Source of the DNA: Planctomycetota bacterium
Lineage (GTDB): Bacteria > Planctomycetota > Phycisphaerae > Sedimentisphaerales > Anaerohalosphaeraceae
DNA: 5,159 bases
Direction: 5' to 3'
Assembly: GCA_003644175.1 (NCBI GenBank)
Contig: QNBS01000194.1
Location: forward strand, 1 to 5,159
Shown: piece by piece, positions 1-5,159 of the stretch
Numbering within the stretch: the first letter of the stretch is position 1
How the letters are laid out: each line of letters begins with the position of its first letter
Position numbers and translations under genes: made by a program
Notes under the pieces: model-generated
Seen by the model: the letters and a program-made list of their open reading frames with translations, nothing else
Database searches by the model: none
What the model was told of the DNA's origin: nothing

Positions 1-333
1 AAGCACGGCGTCAGCGTCGAGGTAATCGATCTGCGCACCTTGAAGCCGATGGATCTCAAGACGGTGGCCGAGTCGGTCAGGAAGACGGGGAGGCTGCTGA
101 CTGTGGCCGAGAGCTTCGGCATGTGCGGGATGGGGCCGGAGATCGTGCGGCGATTGATCGAGTACAAGTATGACGACGGTCGAACGGGATTCGATTACCT
201 GGATGCGCCCCCGCTGAATATGGCCGCCGCCGACGTGCCGCCGCCAATGAGCGAGCCTTTGGAGAATGCGAGTATTCCGACGACGGATAAGATTGTAGAT
301 TGTATATTGTATATTGTAGATTGTATATTGTAG
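1..333 (+). CDS. 2-oxo acid dehydrogenase E1 component, beta subunit (C-terminal part, 5' truncated by window)
   Basis: The open frame from base 1 encodes the C-terminal transketolase-like domain of an E1 beta subunit, probably of pyruvate dehydrogenase (PdhB-like). Family hallmarks are VIDLRTLKPMD near the start, then KTGRLLTVAESFGMCGMGPEI, FDYLDAPPLNMAAADVPPP and PLENASIPTTDKIV, in the order usual for this domain. With the alpha subunit, E1 uses thiamine diphosphate to decarboxylate a 2-oxo acid and acylate the E2 lipoyl group. The E2 gene follows on the same strand 96 bases later, as in pdh operons. The oddity is the end. From codon 292 onward the protein (IVDCILYIVDCIL) is written by a heptamer tandem repeat, and the TAG stop at 331-333 is part of a repeat unit. 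Most relatives end with a short helix of similar hydrophobic character, so the tail may be tolerated. Substrate (pyruvate, branched-chain acid or acetoin) cannot be decided from this fragment. Confidence 0.93.
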   Translation, partial: KHGVSVEVIDLRTLKPMDLKTVAESVRKTGRLLTVAESFGMCGMGPEIVRRLIEYKYDDGRTGFDYLDAPPLNMAAADVPPPMSEPLENASIPTTDKIVDCILYIVDCIL

Positions 334-354
334 ATTGTATATTGTAGATTGTAG
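292..354. repeat. Heptanucleotide tandem repeat, nine units of ATTGTAG/ATTGTAT
   Basis: Nine contiguous 7-bp units are visible, reading in order G, T, T, G, T, G, T, G, G at the last position of ATTGTA(G/T). There are no indels and no other mismatches. The array begins inside the E1 beta reading frame and runs 21 bp beyond its stop. It is strikingly AT-rich (2 of 7 or 1 of 7 GC per unit) against GC-rich surroundings. Slipped-strand change of one unit would shift the frame by one base, but ATTGTAG units supply TAG stops in various frames, so any shifted tail would be short. Arrays of this sort occur between genes in several bacterial groups; I see no evidence of a specific function. Confidence 0.95.
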
Positions 355-370
355 ATATTTTTGTTGGATC

Positions 371-404
371 GCCCGTTCGGCTACGCTCAGGGCAGGCTCT
401 TCGG
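371..404. repeat. Dispersed-repeat-like motif in the E1 beta-E2 spacer
   Basis: The stretch contains GCCCGTTCGGCTACGCTCAG followed by GGCAGGCTCTTCGG. It resembles the widespread short intergenic repeats of the type TTCGRCTACGCTCAGNRCAGGC seen in many environmental bacterial genomes. GCCC and GGGC at its ends could pair into a weak 4-bp stem. It lies directly after the heptamer array and ends about 26 bases before the E2 start. The resemblance is from memory. Only one copy is in the window, so its repetitive nature cannot be shown here. Confidence 0.5.
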
Positions 405-416
405 CGATGGTGTTTT

Positions 417-420
417 GGAG
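417..420 (+). promoter_or_regulatory. Ribosome binding site of the E2 gene
   Basis: GGAG lies nine bases before the ATG at 430, a normal Shine-Dalgarno spacing. It supports this ATG, whose product begins exactly at the first lipoyl domain. Confidence 0.7.
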
Positions 421-429
421 TGATTTGTA

Positions 430-2061
430 ATGGCTAAAGATATCAGGCTTCCGCAGTTGGGTCAGACCATGGAAGAAGGTACGATTGTTACGAGTCTGGT
501 TAAGGTTGGCGACAAGGTCGGCAAGGGCGATGTGATCTTTGAGATCGAGACCGACAAGGCGACGCTGGAGATGGCCTCGCCGGCCGAGGGCTTTGTCCAC
601 CGGATACTGGTGGAAGTCGGCCAGACGGTTGCGGTGAATACGCCGATCCTGATCCTCGGCGACGAAGGCGAAGAGCTGCCGGCCGAATATATCGATTCGC
701 TGATGGGCGAAGTTGGCACGCCCGCGGCGGCGCCGGCGACAGATGCAGTTGCCGCACCGGCGCCCGCAGCCGCACCGGCGCCCGCATCGGCGCAAGAGCC
801 CGCATCCGCATCCGCGGCGGCTGCGGCGCCGGAAGGCGCCAAAGTTGTGCGATTGCCGCAACTCGGCCAGACGATGGAGGAGGGGACGATTGTCAAGGTG
901 TTTGTCGGCGCAGGCGACAAAGTCGGCAAGGGCGATGTGATCTTTGAGATCGAGACCGACAAGGCGACGCTGGAGATGGAGTCTCCGGCAGAAGGTTTTG
1001 TCAACCGGATACTGATAGAGATCGGCGAGACCGTGCCTGTAAATACCCCGATCATGATCCTTGGCGGCGAAGGCCAGGAGATTGGGCAAGACTATATTGA
1101 CTCGCTGAAGGCGGGCGCAGCGGCGGCGCCTCAGACGGCGGCTCAGGCAGCCGAGACAACACCCGTCGCACCCGCAGCCGAGACGCCGAAGACGACCGGG
1201 GGGACGCCGGGGGCGGGGGGGCGCGTATTTGCATCGCCGCGAGCCAGGACGGTGGCGGCGGAGTTGGGCGTGGATTTGCATCGTGTAAGAGCCGCCGCCG
1301 GCGCCGCTCGAATCACCGAAGCCGACGTGCGGCGCACAGCCGCCGGGGGCGCGGCGGAAGGGCCGGCCGGCGCCGAGCCGAAATACGATCTTGGCGATAA
1401 GGTTCCGGTCAGTCGGCTGCAAAGAATCGTCAGCGAGCGAATGCTGAAGAGCAAGCAGGAGATTCCGTGTTTCTATCTGAACGTGGTGGTGGATATGACG
1501 GATGTCGTGAAACTGCGGGGCAAGCTCAATAAGGCAGGCGATGTAAAGATATCATTTAACGATTTTATTATCCGCGCCATCGCCATCGGATTGGAGCGTT
1601 ATCCGATTATGACGGGGCAGTTGGCGGGCGACTACCTTCAGTTGGCCGATCGAATCGACATCGGCCTTGCGATTTCCACGCCGGAGGGATTGGCCGCACC
1701 GCTGATCAGAGACGCCAACAACAAGACCGTGCGGCAGATTGCCGAGTACAGCAAAGGACTCATCGAGCGGGCGCGGAGCAACAAGCTGACATTGGATGAC
1801 CTGGCAGGCGGCTGTATCACGGTGAGCAATCTGGGCGGGTTCGGGATCGATTCGTTTATCCCGATTGTCGTGCCGGGCCAGTGCAGCATCCTCGGCGCAG
1901 GAAGGATTGCCGATACGTGCGTGCCGCTCGACGGCGACGTTGTAGTCCGCAAGATGATGAACCTGAACCTGTCGGTCGATCACAAGGTGGCAAACGGCGC
2001 AGAGGCGGCACAGTTTCTGGATTATGTGAAGAAGCTGCTGGAGCATACTTCGACGTTTTGA
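430..2061 (+). CDS. Dihydrolipoamide acyltransferase (E2) of a pyruvate dehydrogenase-type complex, two lipoyl domains
   Basis: This is the 543-residue core subunit of a 2-oxo acid dehydrogenase complex; it accepts the acyl group from E1 on lipoyl-lysine and passes it to CoA in the cytoplasm. Domains in order: lipoyl 1 (residues 1-80, ETDKA with lipoyl-lysine K43), Ala/Pro linker (about 97-137), lipoyl 2 (138-215, K178), Ala/Thr/Pro linker (about 220-262), peripheral-subunit-binding domain (about 265-303, RVFASPRARTVAAELGVDL), short linker, and catalytic domain (about 321-543). The catalytic His is H518 in DHKVANG, and SNLGGFG at 466-472 is the conserved active-site segment. The usual HxxxDG reads HxxxNG (N522), as also in the Azotobacter vinelandii E2p (Asn614), so activity is expected. 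It follows the E1 beta gene, so a PdhC/AceF role is likely, but other 2-oxo acids are not excluded. No E3 gene follows within the window. Confidence 0.96.
   Translation: MAKDIRLPQLGQTMEEGTIVTSLVKVGDKVGKGDVIFEIETDKATLEMASPAEGFVHRILVEVGQTVAVNTPILILGDEGEELPAEYIDSLMGEVGTPAAAPATDAVAAPAPAAAPAPASAQEPASASAAAAAPEGAKVVRLPQLGQTMEEGTIVKVFVGAGDKVGKGDVIFEIETDKATLEMESPAEGFVNRILIEIGETVPVNTPIMILGGEGQEIGQDYIDSLKAGAAAAPQTAAQAAETTPVAPAAETPKTTGGTPGAGGRVFASPRARTVAAELGVDLHRVRAAAGAARITEADVRRTAAGGAAEGPAGAEPKYDLGDKVPVSRLQRIVSERMLKSKQEIPCFYLNVVVDMTDVVKLRGKLNKAGDVKISFNDFIIRAIAIGLERYPIMTGQLAGDYLQLADRIDIGLAISTPEGLAAPLIRDANNKTVRQIAEYSKGLIERARSNKLTLDDLAGGCITVSNLGGFGIDSFIPIVVPGQCSILGAGRIADTCVPLDGDVVVRKMMNLNLSVDHKVANGAEAAQFLDYVKKLLEHTSTF
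508..574 (+). repeat. Direct repeat copy A: lipoyl domain 1 core
   Basis: This segment encodes GDKVGKGDVIFEIETDKATL plus the next residues around K43. It matches 913-979 base for base except one silent change (516 G versus 921 A). The last 58 bp (517-574) are identical. The offset of 405 bp is exactly 135 codons, so this is a whole-domain duplication kept in frame. Confidence 0.95.
751..786 (+). repeat. 18-bp perfect tandem duplication in the first interdomain linker
   Basis: GCCGCACCGGCGCCCGCA occurs twice in direct succession (751-768 and 769-786). Each copy encodes an Ala/Pro hexapeptide of the flexible linker between lipoyl domains. Linkers of this kind grow and shrink by in-frame slippage. 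They act as swinging arms, so length change is likely tolerated. Confidence 0.9.
913..979 (+). repeat. Direct repeat copy B: lipoyl domain 2 core
   Basis: This is the partner of 508-574, encoding the core around lipoyl-lysine K178. Outside this stretch the two lipoyl domains share sequence but differ at many third positions, for example at 571-600 against 976-1005. Identity is therefore concentrated at the lipoylation site. Confidence 0.95.
1198..1221 (+). other. G-run cluster with G-quadruplex potential in the second linker
   Basis: The coding strand carries runs of 6, 5 and 7 G (1198-1203, 1209-1213, 1215-1221) separated by ACGCC and C. The 7-G run can supply two tracts, so four G3 tracts with short loops are available. 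The segment encodes a Gly-rich part of the linker just before the subunit-binding domain. The reading frame continues correctly through it, so no frameshift is indicated. Folding in vivo is unproven. Confidence 0.5.
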
Positions 2062-2121
2062 TAGTATAGGGCTTGTGGATGCTGTTTAAGACTGATTTGC
2101 TGTTCTGATCCGGAGAACCCA

Positions 2122-2211
2122 ATGGGTGAAAGCAAAAAGGATGCTTTGCGAGTCAATTTTGATCGAAAATTGAAGCTCGAATTTCATGCCAGTGTTGAGG
2201 AGTACGGCTAA
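2122..2211 (+). pseudogene. Remnant of an IS1380-family-like transposase (29-residue N-terminal fragment)
   Basis: ATG at 2122 opens a 29-codon frame ending TAA at 2209-2211. It begins MGESKKDALRVNFDRKLKLE and then FH. This strongly resembles, from memory, the start of IS1380-type DDE transposases of planctomycetes, where a TSDAGLLAYRELD-like segment normally follows FHG. Here the similarity stops after FH, and the frame ends ASVEEYG-stop, so more than 90 percent of a transposase is missing. A GGAGA at 2112-2116 could serve as its ribosome site. Its stop overlaps the next gene's start by one base (TAATG), so its translation could couple to the secreted-protein gene. No inverted repeats or 3' remnant were recognised. 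It could instead be a genuine leader peptide that happens to look alike. Confidence 0.6.
2197..2202 (+). promoter_or_regulatory. Ribosome binding site of the secreted-protein gene
   Basis: GAGGAG lies eight bases before the ATG at 2211. It is a strong Shine-Dalgarno sequence that sits inside the upstream transposase-like frame. It fixes 2211 as the start, in agreement with the signal peptide that begins there. Confidence 0.8.
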
Positions 2212-4133
2212 TGACCAAACTGATTTTTTTCGTCATCATCCTGCCATTGTTTGCTTCTTTCGCGGCGCTCACTGCGGCAGAAAACAACGAGTCATCTTAT
2301 GAGTCTACCGTCACGCAACGTCTCAGCGCAGGGTCTGATTATATTCAGGCCGATCCGTGGCCCTCGCCCGCAAAAAACATCGATCAGGCCGACAGTATGG
2401 CGCTGCTGTTGCTCTTTAAAAATGAAAATGTGGCAGAGGCGAATCGCCTGGTTCTGTCGTATTGCGGGCGAGATCCACTCACTACCTACGCAGGCAAGAG
2501 AGTTCCCAAAGTTCGCTGCGAATCGCTGTTCCGCATTTATTTGCTGGAGCGTACTCGACAACGGTTGAGCGACAACGCGCGCAAGGCCATCGAGAATCAT
2601 GCATGGCAACTCCTGACCAAATACAATCGTAATATTACACGAACCGATGCCGACGAGGGGTTCTGGAGTTTCACGAGTTCCGAAAACCATTTTCTGAACG
2701 ACCGCCGGCGCTACACGCTCGCATTAGAGATCGTGCGCATGGCTAAAGCTTACGGACCTCAGTTTAAGTTGGAAGGAGAAAGCATTGACTCTCATTGCCG
2801 GGCTTGGTTGACGTTTTGGCTGCGATACTTTCGCGATCGGGCCAACGAGGGTATCGACATCGAAGTCGCTCACCCTTCGAGCTATGGGATGTGCACCGTC
2901 GGAGTCTATTACGATCTCTATGACCTCATTGATAACACTGAACTGCATGAGTTAGCCGGAAACTTTCTGACACTCTTCTGGGCGGAAGTGGCCTCGGAGT
3001 TTGAACCTCGCACCGGCCAGCGCGCCGGATGGGCATCGACACGTAATCCTAACTATAACGGCCAACGCAAATACTGGGCCCGGTCCCTGCTTTATTGCTA
3101 CAACTGGCACGACAATGACTTTGCGAATCCCTTTGTCGGCCAGGCGCCATTTCTCACCAGCAGTTACCGTCCGCCGGAGATCGTCAGCGCCATCGCACGC
3201 GATGAAAATCGCGGCTGCTACCTGACAACTTGCCGTCGCCCCGGCCTGCTTGAAAATGAAGAGGATTGGCCGATGATTTTCGACGAAAACGGAAACGCTC
3301 ACATCCGCCGCGATGTTTACTATACCCCCGACTATGCGTTAAGCACACTCACGTATGATCCAGAGCGTGAGTATAGAAGCTCCATCACCCTGGCGCAAGC
3401 GATGGGAGTCACCTTCGCTTCAGATCAGCACCACCGTATCACTGTCATGGGCTCGGGTTACTACCCCCGGCGAGCCATCAGCGGAATTACCGGCACCGCA
3501 GTCTCGATTATTTCGCGAAGCCCAAAAGCAGCATTTGGGGAGAAACGTTTCATGAGCAACGGCACGCGTGTATTCATCAGCAATGGTGATCTTTGGGCCA
3601 ATCATGTCGAAGATAGTTCGGGCTGGTTTTTCACGCATACCGGTGATAGTTATGTTGCCATCAGAGCCGCAGCTAAAGGGTATCATATCACCACCAAAAT
3701 ACGCACTTGGCCCAAGGGAATGCGAAAAATCAAGGAAGTCGAGGAGAAAAACGGCCATTTTCTTGAACTAAATGATATGTGGGCCCCTCTGGTGATTCAG
3801 ATGGGACGGGCCGCGGACTACAAGAGCTTCGATGCCTTCCGCAGGTCAGTGAAAAACAACAGTTTCGTCTATGAGAACGAAAAACTGACATACGTTTCCG
3901 AGGCAAAAGATAAGTATGAGTATTGGGCGAAGGGGTCTGAACTACCACAAGTAAATGGGAACCGAGTGAACCTAAACCCTGCAAAGACTTACGACACGCC
4001 GTATCTATCGATGGTGCACGGTGAATCCAGGGCAATAATCAGCGCCCCAGGCCATGAGGATGTTGTGCTGGATTTCAGGAGAACGACTCAACCTACGCCA
4101 CTAAAGATACTGGACTTCAAATTCAACAGGTGA
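2211..4133 (+). CDS. Secreted protein, putative alpha-toroid/beta-sandwich polysaccharide lyase (heparinase II/III-like), family not identified
   Basis: This 640-residue protein starts with a clear signal peptide: MTK, a hydrophobic core at 4-20, and probable cleavage near A22-A23 before ENNES. It is therefore exported to the periplasm or outside. Residues about 45-340 look helical and carry WSFTSSENH (N159, H160), AHPSSYG (H221, Y225) and TRNPNYNGQRKYW (278-290). The ENH and His/Tyr pattern recalls the catalytic face of toroid-fold uronate lyases. Residues about 370-640 look beta-rich: YYTPDYALST at 370-379, then GVTFASDQHHRI, and a later strand-like region with WAPLVIQMGRAADY. This split matches heparinase II/III-type and alginate-lyase-type enzymes, but no specific family is recognised and the catalytic residues are guesses. 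No membrane anchor, lipobox or dockerin is seen. The gene follows a transposase remnant and converges on the pseudouridine synthase gene. Base composition is more mixed than in E2 (2761-2820 has 28 of 60 GC against 37 of 60 at 1681-1740), hinting at separate origin. Confidence 0.85.
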   Translation: MTKLIFFVIILPLFASFAALTAAENNESSYESTVTQRLSAGSDYIQADPWPSPAKNIDQADSMALLLLFKNENVAEANRLVLSYCGRDPLTTYAGKRVPKVRCESLFRIYLLERTRQRLSDNARKAIENHAWQLLTKYNRNITRTDADEGFWSFTSSENHFLNDRRRYTLALEIVRMAKAYGPQFKLEGESIDSHCRAWLTFWLRYFRDRANEGIDIEVAHPSSYGMCTVGVYYDLYDLIDNTELHELAGNFLTLFWAEVASEFEPRTGQRAGWASTRNPNYNGQRKYWARSLLYCYNWHDNDFANPFVGQAPFLTSSYRPPEIVSAIARDENRGCYLTTCRRPGLLENEEDWPMIFDENGNAHIRRDVYYTPDYALSTLTYDPEREYRSSITLAQAMGVTFASDQHHRITVMGSGYYPRRAISGITGTAVSIISRSPKAAFGEKRFMSNGTRVFISNGDLWANHVEDSSGWFFTHTGDSYVAIRAAAKGYHITTKIRTWPKGMRKIKEVEEKNGHFLELNDMWAPLVIQMGRAADYKSFDAFRRSVKNNSFVYENEKLTYVSEAKDKYEYWAKGSELPQVNGNRVNLNPAKTYDTPYLSMVHGESRAIISAPGHEDVVLDFRRTTQPTPLKILDFKFNR

Positions 4134-4146
4134 TAATAATCAGGAG

Positions 4147-4162
4147 AAGGCGCCGGCGCCTT
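4147..4162. terminator. Perfect 16-bp palindrome between convergent genes, possible weak bidirectional terminator
   Basis: AAGGCGCCGGCGCCTT is its own reverse complement and could form a 6-bp GC-rich stem with a 4-base loop. It starts 13 bases after the secreted-protein stop, and its last two bases belong to the pseudouridine synthase stop codon. On the plus strand it is followed by AGACTTTTCTG, a short T run. On the minus strand there is no T run. Termination is plausible but weak as an intrinsic site. Confidence 0.4.
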
Positions 4163-5159
4163 AGACTTTTCTGAACTTTCTGAGCTTGTCCAGGAAGGTC
4201 TGCATGTCGTCGGGGAGAGGCGCCTCGAAGGTCATCATCTCGTTTGTGGCTGGGTGTTTGATTTCCAGTTGCCAGGCGTGGAGGGCGACCCTGGCCATGA
4301 GGGGTTCTGCGATTTCGGCGGCTCTGTCTTCGATCTGCCAGTCGTAAACGATCTTGCCGCCGTACATGTCGTCGGCGACGACGGGGTGCTTGAGGTAGGC
4401 CATGTGGACGCGGAGTTGATGCGTTCTGCCGGTCCTGGGCGACAGCTTCACCAGTGCGTAGCCGCGGAACTCTTCGAGGACTTCGTAGAATGTTATCGCT
4501 TCTTTGCCGTCGGCGCGGACGGCGCATTTCTCCCGCCGGCGAGTATGCATGCCCAGCGGCAGGTTGATACAGTCTGCGGTCAGTTCGGGCACGCCGTGAA
4601 CGACGGCGAGATAGCGTTTCTTTGTCGTGCGGTCGGCGAACTGCCGGGAGATTTTCCAGTGGGCATTGTCGCTCTTTGCAACGATGATGACTCCGGTGGT
4701 GTTTTTATCGAGGCGATGGACGATGCCGGGACGATGGTCGGCGTTGACGGTGGAGAGCTTGTTGGCGTGATAGACGAGAGCGTTGACCAGTGTTCCGCTC
4801 TTGTAATTGCGCGCCGGGTGCACGATCAGATCGGCCTGCTTGTTGATGACGATAATGTCTTCATCCTCGTAGATGATATCGAGAGGGATATCTTCGGGGA
4901 TGATCTCGGTGATCTCGCGAGGCGGCAGAATCAGGTCGATTTCATCTCGCGGGTTGAGCTTGTGGCCTGGCTTGGCGGGCCGGCCGTTGACGTTGACGCC
5001 CTGGTCCTTGATGAGCTTCTGGAGGTGCGAACGGCTGAACTGGTTGAATCGTCCGCAGAGGTATTTGTCCAGTCGTCGAAACTTGAGATTGTTGCCCACA
5101 CGAAAACGGAGGTGCTCGCCAATGGCTTCGTCGCCTTCTTGTTCGAGCAGCTCTATATC
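4161..5159 (-). CDS. rluD: RluA/RluD-family 23S rRNA pseudouridine synthase (5' end beyond the window)
   Basis: This enzyme isomerises uridines in large-subunit rRNA to pseudouridine; RluD acts at helix 69. Counting residues from the GTG at 5099, an S4 RNA-binding domain spans about 9-58 (RRLDKYLCGRFNQFSRSHLQ, then VNVNGRPAKPG). The catalytic domain follows, with INKQADLIVHPA (86-97), the signature HRLDKNTTG whose D131 (codon 4707-4709) is the catalytic nucleophile, and RTGRTHQLRVHMAYLKHPVV near the C-terminus. No catalytic residue is missing. A GTG at 5097-5099 could be the start. However, the frame stays open upstream for all 20 codons to the window edge and reads naturally into the domain (DIELLEQEGDEAIGEHLRFR then VGNNLKFRRLDKYL). 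The real start is therefore probably outside, and that GTG is an internal valine. It ends at TAA (4161-4163), convergent with the secreted-protein gene. RluD versus another RluA paralogue is not certain. Confidence 0.94.
   Translation of the reverse strand, partial: DIELLEQEGDEAIGEHLRFRVGNNLKFRRLDKYLCGRFNQFSRSHLQKLIKDQGVNVNGRPAKPGHKLNPRDEIDLILPPREITEIIPEDIPLDIIYEDEDIIVINKQADLIVHPARNYKSGTLVNALVYHANKLSTVNADHRPGIVHRLDKNTTGVIIVAKSDNAHWKISRQFADRTTKKRYLAVVHGVPELTADCINLPLGMHTRRREKCAVRADGKEAITFYEVLEEFRGYALVKLSPRTGRTHQLRVHMAYLKHPVVADDMYGGKIVYDWQIEDRAAEIAEPLMARVALHAWQLEIKHPATNEMMTFEAPLPDDMQTFLDKLRKFRKV

Noticed and set aside
292..354. CRISPR-like array
   Set aside because: The units are 7 bp, contiguous and without spacers, so this is a simple tandem repeat.
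713..940. Plus-strand Arg/His/Pro-rich frame within the E2 linker
   Set aside because: It is the shifted frame of the GC-rich Ala/Pro linker and matches no known protein type.
462..1055. Long minus-strand open frame (197 codons) opposite the lipoyl domains
   Set aside because: It is antisense to clear E2 domains. Its Ala/Ser/Thr-rich, repetitive product simply mirrors the duplicated lipoyl and linker codons, and it has no ribosome site.
1198..1221. Frameshift in the E2 gene at the G runs
   Set aside because: The frame before (lipoyl 2 and linker) and after (subunit-binding and catalytic domains) is the same, so no shift has occurred.
1552..2046. Minus-strand 164-codon open frame opposite the E2 catalytic domain
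   Set aside because: It is antisense to a well-conserved catalytic domain and has no recognisable domain or start context.
2062..2121. Sigma-70-type promoter or terminator after the E2 gene
   Set aside because: TTGTGG and AT-rich stretches are present, but no well-spaced -35/-10 pair and no stable hairpin with a T run could be found.
2292..3302. Minus-strand open frames opposite the secreted-protein gene
   Set aside because: They are broken, lack start signals and resemble no family. The plus-strand gene has a signal peptide and a strong ribosome site.
4123..4527. Arg-rich minus-strand frame overlapping the end of rluD
   Set aside because: It is an alternative frame of the pseudouridine synthase gene, with composition typical of a GC-rich shadow.

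Overview
The window looks bacterial and chromosomal. It holds four recognisable protein genes or gene parts and one small transposase remnant. Overall style points to a Planctomycetota-like, moderately high-GC organism, possibly of the Phycisphaerae type. This rests on the look of the S4/RluD-type protein, the N-terminus of an IS1380-like transposase, and a large secreted protein of a type I associate with that phylum. It is an inference, not a proof.

Layout. Positions 1-333 (+) are the 3' end of a 2-oxo acid dehydrogenase E1 beta subunit gene. Its last 13 codons and stop lie inside an AT-rich tandem heptamer array (292-354). A short spacer with a dispersed-repeat-like motif (about 371-404) leads to 430-2061 (+), a dihydrolipoamide acyltransferase (E2) with two lipoyl domains, a peripheral-subunit-binding domain and a catalytic domain. 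E1 beta and E2 on the same strand form part of a pyruvate dehydrogenase-type operon: E1 decarboxylates the oxo acid and loads acyl groups onto E2 lipoyl arms, and E2 transfers them to CoA.

Positions 2122-2211 (+) encode a 29-residue peptide resembling the extreme N-terminus of an IS1380-family transposase. Its stop codon overlaps the start of the next gene (TAATG). That gene, 2211-4133 (+), encodes a 640-residue exported protein. It looks like an alpha-toroid plus beta-sandwich polysaccharide lyase (heparinase II/III-like), but I cannot name its family or substrate. Its base composition is more mixed than the E2 gene, and it sits directly behind the transposase remnant, so it may be an accessory insertion between housekeeping genes.

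Positions 4161-5159 (-) are an RluA/RluD-type 23S rRNA pseudouridine synthase that converges on the secreted-protein gene. Its reading frame stays open to the window edge, so its true start is probably outside. A perfect 16-bp palindrome (4147-4162) lies between the convergent genes and overlaps the synthase stop codon.

The points most worth a second look are the microsatellite-built E1 beta tail, the transposase-remnant/secreted-protein junction, and the uncharacterised secreted protein. I see no convincing previously undescribed multi-gene system.
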